DNA of 64,000 bases, taken from positions 167,847 to 231,846 of the forward strand of contig NZ_JAHUTS010000008.1 in the NCBI RefSeq assembly GCF_019209835.1, read 5' to 3'. Shown here in pieces: positions 26,513 to 35,946 of this stretch. The stretch is from Enterovibrio paralichthyis (GTDB taxonomy: Bacteria > Pseudomonadota > Gammaproteobacteria > Enterobacterales > Vibrionaceae). The notes beneath the pieces are model-generated. The model saw only the letters and a program-made list of their open reading frames with translations. It had not been told where the DNA came from and made no database searches. Both the position numbers and the translations under genes were made by a program. Position 1 is the first letter of the stretch. Each line of letters begins with the position of its first letter.

Positions 26513-26709
26513 ACTCACCAGTATGCTTTTGAAGTAGACTTCGGCAACATATTCATTCCCTAAGCAGTTAGTGATTGAATTAGCGTCAATTAAATGGGTA
26601 GTCATGGCGTTGCCACAATAAAGTAATGAAGGTGGCGCAAGTTAACTTATTAGTAGTTAGGACATATCAAGGATAGATAAACGATACGTTCAACAGTAAA
26701 TGTAGCGTT

Positions 26710-28008
26710 GTGTTGAAAATTACTGTGAATGCAGAGAATCGCTTGACAAGAAAGTCACAATGGAGCGTTAACTTTATGGTATTCTTTTATAAATTGTCAT
26801 TTATTTACTTGCTAGTCTTTTCAGTGGTGGCATTTGATAACGGACAGCGGTTTCAAGTTTCGGATTGGTTGTTTTTTATTAACGCCAAGTTTGCCTATGC
26901 AGCATTGTTTTACATGATGGTTATTTCCGGTATATTTCTTATCTTAGAAACGAAAATGCGCAAATATGATCGGTTCTTTATCAGCTTCTTTGCGGTGGGA
27001 CTACTTTATATTTGCTACTCTTTTATTTATGGGGTGCGATTTTCATACATCAGCTACAACCAAATTGGCTTCGTATTCATTGCTGCATCATTCTTGTTTG
27101 TCATGGATACATCGAGGCTTAAATCCAGCCTGTTAGTTGGCTATAGCATAATGCTCTTCTTCGCTATCGCCATGTCTCTCGTGAAATATTACGACTTAGA
27201 CCTGCCGATAGTAAGGTACTCTGACCTAGATTTAGATTCCACTGCAATACGTGCATCCAGCGGTTTGTTCTTGCAAACAAATGCGAGCGGGGCTTTCTTC
27301 TGTTTATCTGCGCTAATATTCTTATCGCTCTACAACTACACACGGCATTTAACATATATCGTGTGCTGTTTCATCTGTATTGTTTGCTTACTTGTAGGGA
27401 AATCATTAGGTCCAATTGGGATATTTTTTGCGCTTGCAATTCTCTATGCGAACAAATCTATTTTGTTAGCATTTTCAGCAATTGGTCTGAGTATTTTCTT
27501 TTTTAAATTAGACTACTTCATTTACTACTTGAACTATAAGCTTCATTCTGGCAGTACAAAATATGATGTTTTTTTAGGGACAGTAGAACGCTTCTACGAG
27601 AATACGGGCGATCTGGTGTTTGGACAATTTTACTCAGGGAACACGCATGGCCTGTTGTATACAGAAAGTTCCATGCTAGATATAATTAATAACTTTGGTA
27701 TTGCTGGCGCTTTTTGGGCTTTCGCTATAGGCATCGCCGGGCTTGTGTTAGCTCTAAATGCGACCTGCCGCCGCCGACTGACCTTGTTTCTTCCTGTCAT
27801 CGCACTCTTTGTGTTGTCACTGACGCAAAACAGTACGCTTATGTTAGTACACATCTTTATCGTGTGTTTCTACTTGGCGACACTGCATGCCGTGAGTCGG
27901 GGTGTCGTTACAAGTCGGGCACCATTAGTGTTTAAGGTCAATCATAGTTTTATAAAAGACGACGAGAAAAACCCGTCAGCCATGAGCTATCCCAATAGTG
28001 GAATGTGA
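26710..28008 (+). CDS. Wzy-like polysaccharide polymerase (multi-pass membrane protein)
   Basis: 432 residues with about 10-11 hydrophobic segments and a long periplasmic-type loop (about residues 270-310) before the last segments, the architecture of Wzy polymerases. Sequence conservation in this group is poor, so the call rests on topology and on the absence of another candidate in the locus. Start: GTG 26710 with TTG next to it; ATG 26776, just before the first membrane segment, is also possible. AT-rich, with many rare codons compared with the gal genes. Family role: joins undecaprenyl-linked repeat units on the periplasmic side. Confidence 0.65.
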   Translation: MLKITVNAENRLTRKSQWSVNFMVFFYKLSFIYLLVFSVVAFDNGQRFQVSDWLFFINAKFAYAALFYMMVISGIFLILETKMRKYDRFFISFFAVGLLYICYSFIYGVRFSYISYNQIGFVFIAASFLFVMDTSRLKSSLLVGYSIMLFFAIAMSLVKYYDLDLPIVRYSDLDLDSTAIRASSGLFLQTNASGAFFCLSALIFLSLYNYTRHLTYIVCCFICIVCLLVGKSLGPIGIFFALAILYANKSILLAFSAIGLSIFFFKLDYFIYYLNYKLHSGSTKYDVFLGTVERFYENTGDLVFGQFYSGNTHGLLYTESSMLDIINNFGIAGAFWAFAIGIAGLVLALNATCRRRLTLFLPVIALFVLSLTQNSTLMLVHIFIVCFYLATLHAVSRGVVTSRAPLVFKVNHSFIKDDEKNPSAMSYPNSGM

Positions 28009-28063
28009 AAACAGTTGTACAGGTTGACCGTGGAGACCTGTTTGCTTCAAAACGAGAACCATT

Positions 28064-29191
28064 ATGAAAATGCTAGTTATTTCGGCCTATCCCTCCTCTC
28101 TCGTTAACTTTAGAGGAGATATGCTTCAAGGCCTGTCGAAAAACGGTGTTAGCGTTGCAGCGTTATCGTCGGGAGCGACTGAAAAAGAAGTAGAGAACAT
28201 TCTCGAGATTGCTGATGAGTATCATGACTACAAAGTAAGCAGAAATGGCATTAACCCAATCGAAGATTTTTTTGTCATCCTGCGGTTTATTCGGTTCTAT
28301 CTAACATTGAAGCCAGATAGCATCCTGGCTTACACCGTCAAACCTGTTGTGTTTGGGGGTATCGCGGCCCGACTTATTGGATTTAAAAACTTCAATGCAC
28401 TCATCACGGGGCTAGGCTTCGCCTTCCAAAAAGGAAGTTGGAAGAAAAACCTGCTCGTCGCGATAGTTACCTTCCTTTATCGAGTGTCGCTAAAAAACGC
28501 AAAAACGGTAACGTTTCAAAATAAAGATAACCTCAATTACTTTGTCGAGAATAACATTGTGGACAAAGAAAAATGTCACCTTGTGAGTGGCTCGGGTGTG
28601 AACTTGGATAGGTTTATTCCAAACGATATCCCAGCATCAAGTTCAAAATTTTTGCTTATTGCCCGTCTGCTTATTGATAAAGGGATCCGTGAGTACATCG
28701 AAGCTGCCGAGCTAACCCAGAAAAAATACCCTGATGCAGAGTTCCATCTAGTTGGACCAGAAGATCCATCACCAAACGGAATTAGCGAGAGAGAAGTCAT
28801 GCAATGGCATGACAAAGGCACAGTGATATACCATGGTGCCACATCAGATGTTCGACCATTCATTGCAGATACAGGCGTTTTCGTGCTGCCGTCATATCAC
28901 GAGGGATTACCTAGAACAGTGTTAGAAGCCATGGCAATGGCCAAGCCGATCCTTACAACCGATGTACCAGGATGTCGAGATACGGTAGAGAATGGTGTAA
29001 ACGGATGGCTGGTGGAAAAAGGCAATGCTGCTGAGCTCTATGAAAAAATGTGCTGGTTCATCGAGAACGAAGAACAAAGCCAAGCCATGGGTAAAATCAG
29101 TTACGACATGGCCAAAAACAAATTTGATGTTCACAAAGTAAATGAAGCGTTATTTAAGATCTTAAAGGTGAGTGATGAAAAGGGCGTTTGA
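28064..29191 (+). CDS. PglA-like GT4 glycosyltransferase
   Basis: 375 residues, GT-B fold. The N-terminus MKMLVISAYPSSLVNFRGDML, TVKPVVFGGIAARLIGFKN and FNALITGLGFAFQ are typical of the PglA/WbpY-like branch that adds HexNAc to undecaprenyl-PP-bacillosamine; the C-terminal FVLPSYHEGLPRTVLEAMAMAKPILTTDVPG has the E-x7-E donor motif. Family role (PglA of Campylobacter): alpha-1,3-GalNAc transfer to the bacillosamine primer. Its place just before pglC, pglD, pglE and pglF supports that role. It overlaps pglC by 17 bases. Confidence 0.83.
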   Translation: MKMLVISAYPSSLVNFRGDMLQGLSKNGVSVAALSSGATEKEVENILEIADEYHDYKVSRNGINPIEDFFVILRFIRFYLTLKPDSILAYTVKPVVFGGIAARLIGFKNFNALITGLGFAFQKGSWKKNLLVAIVTFLYRVSLKNAKTVTFQNKDNLNYFVENNIVDKEKCHLVSGSGVNLDRFIPNDIPASSSKFLLIARLLIDKGIREYIEAAELTQKKYPDAEFHLVGPEDPSPNGISEREVMQWHDKGTVIYHGATSDVRPFIADTGVFVLPSYHEGLPRTVLEAMAMAKPILTTDVPGCRDTVENGVNGWLVEKGNAAELYEKMCWFIENEEQSQAMGKISYDMAKNKFDVHKVNEALFKILKVSDEKGV

Positions 29192-29771
29192 CATTGTCGT
29201 ATCGTTAATATGCTTAGTTGTATTTTCTCCTATTATTGCTTTAGTGGCATATAAAATTAAAAACAACCTCGGCTCACCTGTGCTATTTCGTCAACAGCGT
29301 CCAGGAAAGGATGGGAAACCGTTTTACATGGTTAAGTTCAGAACAATGAAGGACGCTGTCGACGAAAAAGGTAATACGCTACCTGATGCGGAAAGGATGA
29401 CAGGCTTCGGTAACAGGTTAAGAGGATCCAGCTTAGATGAACTGCCAGAATTGTGGAATGTTCTGAAAGGAGACATGAGTCTTGTTGGGCCTCGACCTTT
29501 ACTTATGCAATATCTTCCACTCTACAGTGCTGAGCAAGCTAGACGTCATGACGTACGTCCAGGCATTACTGGTTGGGCGCAAATCAATGGCCGAAATGCG
29601 ATTAGCTGGGAAGACAAATTTAAACTGGATGTATGGTATGTAGAAAATCAGTCATTCCTACTCGATATCAAGATTCTCTTTAAGACCATCAAAAAAGTGT
29701 TTATTAAAGAAGGTATTACTGCCACAAATCATGTCACCACAGAACCATTCAAAGGAAATAAGCATGACTAA
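29175..29771 (+). CDS. pglC: Initiating sugar phosphate transferase, PglC-like
   Basis: 198 residues from ATG 29175 (GTG one codon earlier is possible). One N-terminal membrane hairpin (IVVSLICLVVFSPIIALVAY) and the monotopic phosphoglycosyl transferase core: LFRQQRPGKDGKPFYMVKFRTM, SSLDELPELWNVLKGDMSLVGPRPLLMQYLPLY with the Asp-Glu catalytic pair, and RHDVRPGITGWAQINGRN. This minimal size is that of PglC, without the extra membrane domain of WbaP. Family role: transfers diNAc-bacillosamine-1-P from UDP to undecaprenyl phosphate, starting the repeat unit at the inner membrane. It overlaps pglD by 8 bases. Confidence 0.92.
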   Translation: MKRAFDIVVSLICLVVFSPIIALVAYKIKNNLGSPVLFRQQRPGKDGKPFYMVKFRTMKDAVDEKGNTLPDAERMTGFGNRLRGSSLDELPELWNVLKGDMSLVGPRPLLMQYLPLYSAEQARRHDVRPGITGWAQINGRNAISWEDKFKLDVWYVENQSFLLDIKILFKTIKKVFIKEGITATNHVTTEPFKGNKHD

Positions 29772-30387
29772 ATGCGCAATACTTGGTGCGGGCGGCCACG
29801 GAAAAGTGGTTGCAGATATCGCGCAGAAGAATGGTTACAAGCATATAGTTTTCTTTGATGATAGGTGGCCAAGTCTAAGGGATATTGAGCATTGGTCAAT
29901 CGAGGGTGATACCGAAGCTCTAAAATTATCAGTGTCGGATTTTGATGCGGTTTTTATTGGTATTGGAAATAATAAACTCAGATTATCAAAGTTTTATGAG
30001 CTTGATTCTCATGGCGCCAATTTGCCAAGTCTCATCGACCCTTCAGCTGTAGTAAGCTGCTACGCCAAAGTAGGCCAAGGAACACTTGTTAGCGCTAAGT
30101 CGGTGATAAATGCATTCGCAGTGATTGGCAAAAGTTGTATCATCAACACTGGTGCGATTATAGAGCATGATTGTTCCATCGCTGATGGTGTACACGTATG
30201 CCCGGGCGCACTTCTTGCGGGTGCGGTAAACGTAAATCAAAGAGCTTGGATTGGTATCGGTGCCCAAGTTATACAGCTAAAACAAATCGGTGCAGATGCA
30301 ATAGTAGGTGCGGGTGCGACTGTGACAAAAGATGTTCTAGAGAATGTCACTGTCATTGGCACGCCAGCCCAAGTGATAAACTCCTAA
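29764..30387 (+). CDS. pglD: UDP-N-acetylbacillosamine N-acetyltransferase, PglD-like
   Basis: 207 residues from ATG 29764, with AAAGGAAA upstream; an earlier GTG in frame lies inside pglC. The N-terminal Rossmann part CAILGAGGHGKVVADIAQ (residues 4-21) is followed by a left-handed beta-helix of hexapeptide repeats (AVVSCYAKVGQGTLVSAKS and on) with the catalytic His in IIEHDCSIADGVHVCPGALLAG. Family role: acetyl-CoA-dependent N-acetylation of the C4 amine made by PglE. Alternative: another NeuD-type sugar acetyltransferase; the neighbours favour PglD. Confidence 0.9.
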   Translation: MTKCAILGAGGHGKVVADIAQKNGYKHIVFFDDRWPSLRDIEHWSIEGDTEALKLSVSDFDAVFIGIGNNKLRLSKFYELDSHGANLPSLIDPSAVVSCYAKVGQGTLVSAKSVINAFAVIGKSCIINTGAIIEHDCSIADGVHVCPGALLAGAVNVNQRAWIGIGAQVIQLKQIGADAIVGAGATVTKDVLENVTVIGTPAQVINS

Positions 30388-30398
30388 GGACTCATTAA

Positions 30399-31574
30399 GT
30401 GTTAAATACCCAATTCTCTCCGTGGCCGTCATTCACTCAAGAAGAGGCGAATGCCGTAAGTCGTGTCATGTTGTCCAACAAAGTAAACTATTGGACAGGA
30501 ACTGAATGTAGAGAGTTTGAAAAAGAGTTTGCCGCTTGGGTGGGCTGCGAGTATGCGATTGCACTTGGAAATGGCACGTTAGCACTTGATTTAGCATTGA
30601 AGGCAATTGGTGTCGGAGCCGGAGATGAAGTGATCACGACCCCCCGTACGTTCTTAGCATCTGCGTCAAGTATTGTTACTGCAGGTGCAACCCCCGTATT
30701 TGCAGATGTAGATCTCAACAGCCAGAACATTACCGCCAAATCGATTGAAGCGGTACTGACTGAAAATACAAAAGCCGTGATCGTTGTGCACCTTGCAGGC
30801 ATGCCCGCTGAAATGGACGATATCATGGCACTGGCTAAAGAAAGGAACTTTTTTGTTGTTGAAGATTGCGCACAAGCTCATGGCGCTAAGTACAAAGGTA
30901 GGAGTGTAGGGAGCATCGGCCACATTGGTGCATGGTCGTTTTGTCAGGATAAAATTATGACTACCGGTGGTGAAGGTGGCATGGTAACTACAAATGACAA
31001 ATCATTTTGGTCTAAAATGTGGTCATATAAAGACCACGGTAAAAGTTATGACGCTATATATAATAGACAACATCCATCAGGATTTCGTTGGGTGCACGAA
31101 AGCTTCGGTACCAACTGGCGTATGACAGAAATTCAAGGTGTGATTGGTCGAATTCAGCTTTCGCGTATGGCATTATGGACAGCGCTACGTAAAAAAAATG
31201 CCTCTGCGATTGATGAGGCGGTTGCAGATCTCTCAATCGTGCGCAAGGTCCAGGTTCCTGAATATATTGAACATGCGGAGTACAAACATTACCTTTTCAT
31301 TGAGCAATCCCATCTACAATCAGGTTGGACAAGAGACAAAATTATTGATGAAATTAATGCTGAAGGCGTACCTGTATATCATGGAAGTTGCTCAGAAATT
31401 TATTTAGAAAAGGCTTTTGATGGAACAGGATTTAGGCCTGCTACGCGCCTTGAAAATGCAGTTAAACTGGGCGAAACCAGCTTGATGTTTCTTGTTCATC
31501 CTACATTGAGTGACCAAGAGGTTGAAAAAACGTGTCGTGTAATCAGAAAAGTACTAATCAAAGCCTCAAGATGA
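30399..31574 (+). CDS. pglE: UDP-4-amino-sugar aminotransferase, PglE-like
   Basis: 391 residues, DegT/DnrJ/EryC1 family. ALGNGTLALDLALKAIGVGAGDEVITTPRTF is the PLP-phosphate region, and the cofactor lysine is in SFCQDKIMTTGGEGG. GTG start with TAAGGA upstream. Family role: glutamate-dependent transamination at C4 of the PglF product to give UDP-N-acetylbacillosamine. The gene lies between pglD and pglF, in the usual pgl grouping. It is the second C4 aminotransferase of the window, after pseC. Confidence 0.9.
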   Translation: MLNTQFSPWPSFTQEEANAVSRVMLSNKVNYWTGTECREFEKEFAAWVGCEYAIALGNGTLALDLALKAIGVGAGDEVITTPRTFLASASSIVTAGATPVFADVDLNSQNITAKSIEAVLTENTKAVIVVHLAGMPAEMDDIMALAKERNFFVVEDCAQAHGAKYKGRSVGSIGHIGAWSFCQDKIMTTGGEGGMVTTNDKSFWSKMWSYKDHGKSYDAIYNRQHPSGFRWVHESFGTNWRMTEIQGVIGRIQLSRMALWTALRKKNASAIDEAVADLSIVRKVQVPEYIEHAEYKHYLFIEQSHLQSGWTRDKIIDEINAEGVPVYHGSCSEIYLEKAFDGTGFRPATRLENAVKLGETSLMFLVHPTLSDQEVEKTCRVIRKVLIKASR

Positions 31575-31616
31575 TAGAGAAAATTATGCTGGTTGGCTTG
31601 TTTTAAAAGGTTAATT

Positions 31617-33563
31617 ATGGCTTGGTTAAACGTCGTATGGGAATTATCAAGATTCAATAAACGCATTGTGAGCGTAATCAGTGACGTGTTTTTTATTACA
31701 GTTTCATTTTATGGCGCTTATTGGACACGGCTTGGAGTAGCTCCACCACTTCATATAAACTCAATACACTATGTATTGATAGCATCCACAATTATTACTG
31801 TATTGGTATTTAGGTACCTAGGACTGTATAGAGCAGTTTTACGTTATCTCACATTTCACATTCTGGCAGTGGTATGTACAGGTACTATTGTTTCGGCTTT
31901 TTCTCTCGCCGTCTTTGCGTTTTATTTCGGGGCCCCAATGCCGCGCTCTGTACCTATCATCTATGCGGCCTTTTTGTGTATTTTGTGTGGTGGAATAAGA
32001 TTAAGTGTCAGGTCTTTATATAATCAATCTAGCCGTGGTTCAAAAATTCCTGTTTTGATATATGGCGCGGGATCTGCAGGAAGACAATTAGCAGTCGCTT
32101 TGCGTTCTTCTGACTCCCATAAAGTGGTTGCTTTTATCGATGAAGACCGAACATTGAAAAGTACAGTTATTCTCGGACTGAATGTGTATCTCGCAGATGC
32201 TGCTGCACTTTTAACCGAAAAACATGACGTGAAACAAATCTTATTAGCGGTTCCAAGTGCGACTCGCTCTAAAAGAAAACAGATTATTGATTCACTAGTA
32301 CACCTTCCTGCAGAAGTTCTTACTGTTCCTAACATGAAGGATATTGTGGAAGGGAGAGCCAAAATTGATGAACTAAAAGATGTAGAAATTGAAGATCTTT
32401 TAGGAAGAGATCCAGTTGAGCCACAAAAAAACTTATTAGAGAAGAATATCCGCAATAAAGTAGTTATGGTTACTGGTGCTGGAGGGTCAATCGGCTCAGA
32501 GTTGTGTCGTCAAATAACAAGGTTGGGTGCTAAAAAGCTGATTCTTTTCGATGTTTCAGAGTTTGCTCTTTATAATATTGACAGGGAATTAAGAACTACA
32601 GTATCTGAGCAAGGGAGCAGGCTGGATATCATACCGCTTATCGGCTCAGTTCAAAGAATAAACCGCCTTTCAGTAATAATGAAGAACTTTGGGGTTCAGA
32701 CTGTCTATCATGCAGCAGCATATAAGCATGTTCCACTTGTAGAGTTCAATGTCGTAGAGGGTGTTAGGAACAACGTATTTGGTACTTATTACTCAGCAAA
32801 AGCTGCAAAAGAGGCTGGTGTAGAGTCGTTTGTTCTAATATCAACAGATAAAGCTGTACGCCCAACAAATGTAATGGGAACAACAAAAAGGATGGCCGAG
32901 CTGGTCCTCCAGGCTATGGCTCGAGCAGAGCGACAAAAGGAATCTGCGGGTACAACGTTTTCAATGGTTCGATTCGGGAATGTGCTTGGTTCATCGGGTT
33001 CAGTTATACCGCTTTTCAAAAAGCAAATTGAAACAGGTGGTCCAGTAACCGTGACCCATCCGGATATTATCCGCTATTTTATGACAATTCCCGAGGCTGC
33101 ACAGCTTGTTATCCAGGCAGGGGCAATGGCTAAGGGAGGAGATGTCTTTGTACTTGATATGGGTGAACCAGTAAAAATTGTAGACCTTGCTAAAAACCTC
33201 ATCCAACTTTCTGGCTTAGAAGTCAAAAGTGAAGACAATCTAGATGGTGATATTGAGATTCACTACACGGGTCTTCGTCCTGGAGAAAAGTTATACGAAG
33301 AGCTTCTCATTGGCAGTTCGGTTGAAAGGACGGAGCATGAGCGGATAATGACAGCGAATGAGAGATATCTACCACTCCCAGATTGCTTGGCCTTATTAGA
33401 TGAGTTGGATGCAGCCTGTCATAACTTTGACCATGAAGCTATTCGTAGAATTTTGCTAGAAGCACCAGCGGATTTTACACCGACGAACGATATAGGTGAT
33501 TTAGTTTGGAAAGAAATGGCGAAGAGGCCTAACATCGTATCTTTAAAACGGTCGATATCATAG
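31617..33563 (+). CDS. pglF: UDP-GlcNAc 4,6-dehydratase, membrane-bound PglF/FlaA1-like
   Basis: 648 residues from ATG 31617 (AAAAGG at 6 bases). Four membrane helices occupy about residues 15-120, a first Rossmann domain begins PVLIYGAGSAGRQLAVALRSS, and the catalytic SDR domain starts KVVMVTGAGGSIGSELCRQI (about residues 281-300) with the active-site segment STDKAVRPTNVMGTTKRMAELV. In this family Met replaces the usual Tyr of YxxxK, as seen here. Family role: retaining 4,6-dehydration of UDP-GlcNAc to the 4-keto-6-deoxy-D-xylo sugar for bacillosamine. Last gene of the polysaccharide locus, followed by a clear terminator. Confidence 0.93.
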   Translation: MAWLNVVWELSRFNKRIVSVISDVFFITVSFYGAYWTRLGVAPPLHINSIHYVLIASTIITVLVFRYLGLYRAVLRYLTFHILAVVCTGTIVSAFSLAVFAFYFGAPMPRSVPIIYAAFLCILCGGIRLSVRSLYNQSSRGSKIPVLIYGAGSAGRQLAVALRSSDSHKVVAFIDEDRTLKSTVILGLNVYLADAAALLTEKHDVKQILLAVPSATRSKRKQIIDSLVHLPAEVLTVPNMKDIVEGRAKIDELKDVEIEDLLGRDPVEPQKNLLEKNIRNKVVMVTGAGGSIGSELCRQITRLGAKKLILFDVSEFALYNIDRELRTTVSEQGSRLDIIPLIGSVQRINRLSVIMKNFGVQTVYHAAAYKHVPLVEFNVVEGVRNNVFGTYYSAKAAKEAGVESFVLISTDKAVRPTNVMGTTKRMAELVLQAMARAERQKESAGTTFSMVRFGNVLGSSGSVIPLFKKQIETGGPVTVTHPDIIRYFMTIPEAAQLVIQAGAMAKGGDVFVLDMGEPVKIVDLAKNLIQLSGLEVKSEDNLDGDIEIHYTGLRPGEKLYEELLIGSSVERTEHERIMTANERYLPLPDCLALLDELDAACHNFDHEAIRRILLEAPADFTPTNDIGDLVWKEMAKRPNIVSLKRSIS

Positions 33564-33586
33564 AATGATGGTTAGCGATGTCTCGT

Positions 33587-33618
33587 AAAAGCAGCTTAAT
33601 GAAGCTGCTTTTTTGTTT
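33587..33618 (+). terminator. Rho-independent terminator after pglF
   Basis: AAAAGCAGCTT (33587-33597) and AAGCTGCTTTT (33602-33612) form a perfect 11-base stem with a four-base loop, followed by TTGTTTT. It closes the second polysaccharide transcription unit. Confidence 0.9.
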
Positions 33619-33779
33619 TAACAGCAATTATTTGGTACTCATTTCAGTTCGTCATTACTAAGTGCTTTTCTGTTACGCAGCGTCAGATGAAAGAACATTG
33701 TACACATAAGTCGAAACTCTTCGCGCACCACGATGATTTGAGATACCATTTTGGCTCGTATACACAGAGAGTTTTAGTA

Positions 33780-34529
33780 ATGGTGAGCACCAAAATTCAT
33801 GTAATCAGCTTGAAGCGATCCAGGGAGCGACGAGAACTTGTCGCACGGCAAATGGAAACCAAAAAACTCGACTTTGCTTTCTTTGATGCAGTTGATGGGC
33901 ATCAGGGTACACCAACACTGGCTCAAGACTATGATTACGCTAAGCGCTTGTGGTTTACCAGTGGTAAAATGCCTTCATTGGGCGAAGTTGGTTGTTACGC
34001 AAGTCATTATTATCTTTGGCTTAAGTGTATAGAGCTTGGTCATTCCATCATCGTTTGTGAGGATGATATTGAGCTCAATGAAAATGCTGCTGAAATTGTT
34101 CCACTGGCTTTAGAACAAGCCGATACGTATGGTTTCATTCGACTTGAGGCTATAGAACCGAATGGAAAGTATAAACAAGTCAATCAAATTGGTGACTACA
34201 CGATAAGCTTGATGGAAGATAATTATGGCGGACTAAGAGCATATGCCATATCCCCATCAGCAGCTATGCGCTTGATAAAGCACCGCTGGTGTTTACCAGT
34301 TGATTGCTTCGTCGGTGCTAACTACATTCATGGTCAGTATTCTTACCAACTGTCACCTTGCTTAGTTGTTGACCACGGACATCATGTGTCTACTATTCAA
34401 AATGCTGATAACAACAAAACAGCAATTCATCGTAAGCCGACAAGAGAATTATACTCTCTATATAAAAAATGGATGTTAAAAAAAATGTATAATAAGAGGG
34501 TTAGAGAATTAGATTTGTCTGATTGTTGA
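33780..34529 (+). CDS. Glycosyltransferase family 25 (LPS/LOS core type)
   Basis: 249 residues from ATG 33780, which begins MVSTKIHVISLKRSRERREL, the GT25 N-terminus; the frame is open upstream to 33687 without similarity. Motifs: FFDAVDGHQG, GEVGCYASHYYLWLKCIE, and the VCEDDIELNE acidic metal-binding cluster. Family role: galactosyl or similar transfer to the lipopolysaccharide core (LgtB/LpsA type). It has its own promoter region after the pglF terminator and is followed by an O-antigen ligase gene, which fits work on LPS core or on the joining of polymer to core. Confidence 0.85.
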   Translation: MVSTKIHVISLKRSRERRELVARQMETKKLDFAFFDAVDGHQGTPTLAQDYDYAKRLWFTSGKMPSLGEVGCYASHYYLWLKCIELGHSIIVCEDDIELNENAAEIVPLALEQADTYGFIRLEAIEPNGKYKQVNQIGDYTISLMEDNYGGLRAYAISPSAAMRLIKHRWCLPVDCFVGANYIHGQYSYQLSPCLVVDHGHHVSTIQNADNNKTAIHRKPTRELYSLYKKWMLKKMYNKRVRELDLSDC

Positions 34530-34601
34530 TATAATCTAGAGGTGCTGTTTCTATAAGTAATGAAATTGGTTTTCAATATCTATAATTTAAAGTATTAAAA
34601 C

Positions 34602-35807
34602 ATGATAGCTGGCTCTAATGTGATAAAAAAGGAATTTAGAAGCTTTTTGATGGTGTTGTTCTTGATATCCCCTCTAATTGCTTTGTTTGGAGTTATATTT
34701 AATTTCTCGGATACGAAATGGATTATGTCAAGGCTAATTCCATTAGTGTCTATCTATTGTGTTATTTTTCATAGGGAATCAGTTAAAGAGAACATTTCCC
34801 TAGGAGAGGTGCGGCCGCTTCTGTTAATTAGTGGCTGCATTTTTTTATATTTTAGTCTAGCTCACCTATTGCGTGGCGATAACTTTTCCCTCCCACGAAC
34901 ATTGTTTACCAGTGTTTTGTATGTAATTGTAGTACCATGGCGATTGATACCGAAGAGTGTCATTAAATATCTAATCGCATTTGCATCTATCACTGCGGGT
35001 TTAAATGCACTGTATGAATTTTACGTTATGGGTGTAGAGCGTCCCGGTGTGGCGGTAAATGCAATCCCTTATGCATTGTATTGCTCATTATTGTCATTGG
35101 TATGTATTGCTTTTGCTATCAAGGGGCGGCATGACTCCCTAGGTCTTTTTTTATTGATGGGATTTGTTATGTCTACTGTTGCTTTAATACTAACTGAAGT
35201 AAGGGGAGTGATATTAGCGTATCCTTTTGTAGTGACTTTTATGGTGTTGAGACTCATACCATCCTCAAAAAAAAACCATATAAAAACGACATGTATCGCG
35301 TTTGTGATAATCTTTGTTTTGGCGTCTCTTTTTCATGGCAGTATTGAAGATAGATATAACCAAACACTGATTGAACTCCGCGCTATCAACGATGGCAACC
35401 TTTCATCTAATATCGGTGTTCGTTTGAATCTCTGGCAATATGGCTTAATGGCGGCAGGTGATGACTTGGTGTTTGGGGCTGGAGATGAAAAATTACAGAA
35501 AGTAATTCAATCTATACCTAATCCTGGGGCAGTATTTCAGCCACATTTACACAATCAGTTTATCGATGCATATGCTAGGTATGGACTGATTGGTATGCTG
35601 CTCATTTTATCTTGGTTGATAACTGCGTTGCTGAGACTCAATGAACACAATAAGTTGGCATTTGATTCCGATCCACTTGTTGTTGCTATTGTCGTAATGG
35701 TTGGTTTAGCAGGGCTAACTGATGTTCCATTTCATCATACGCATGTTGTATATTTCTTCATCATATTGATTTCAATCCTAAAAATATTTGAATCGATAAG
35801 AGAGTAA
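34602..35807 (+). CDS. O-antigen ligase (WaaL family), copy 1
   Basis: 401 residues, about 10-12 membrane segments. The large periplasmic loop contains IGVRLNLWQYGLMAAGDDLVFGAGD and QPHLHNQFIDAYARYGLIGM; the HxxxxD-type histidine segment is the Wzy_C/WaaL signature. Family role: moves polymer from undecaprenyl-PP to lipid A-core at the outer face of the inner membrane. A clear paralogue lies on the opposite strand at 39539-40828 (shared DTKW.(M/L)SRLIPLV, LLRGD.F, NA(I)PYALYC). The gene is AT-rich compared with copy 2. Start ATG 34602 lacks a strong ribosome site. Confidence 0.83.
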   Translation: MIAGSNVIKKEFRSFLMVLFLISPLIALFGVIFNFSDTKWIMSRLIPLVSIYCVIFHRESVKENISLGEVRPLLLISGCIFLYFSLAHLLRGDNFSLPRTLFTSVLYVIVVPWRLIPKSVIKYLIAFASITAGLNALYEFYVMGVERPGVAVNAIPYALYCSLLSLVCIAFAIKGRHDSLGLFLLMGFVMSTVALILTEVRGVILAYPFVVTFMVLRLIPSSKKNHIKTTCIAFVIIFVLASLFHGSIEDRYNQTLIELRAINDGNLSSNIGVRLNLWQYGLMAAGDDLVFGAGDEKLQKVIQSIPNPGAVFQPHLHNQFIDAYARYGLIGMLLILSWLITALLRLNEHNKLAFDSDPLVVAIVVMVGLAGLTDVPFHHTHVVYFFIILISILKIFESIRE

Positions 35808-35946
35808 GTGGCGAGAAGAGTATGTAAGCATGTGTGGTTCCGTTTTTATGTATTCTGAGTTGCTTTGATTTTTATACTCACTAAAAAAGTTTGTTATATC
35901 GAAGGCAGCAAATTGCTGAACCCTCATAGCTAAGATAGGGTACAGA

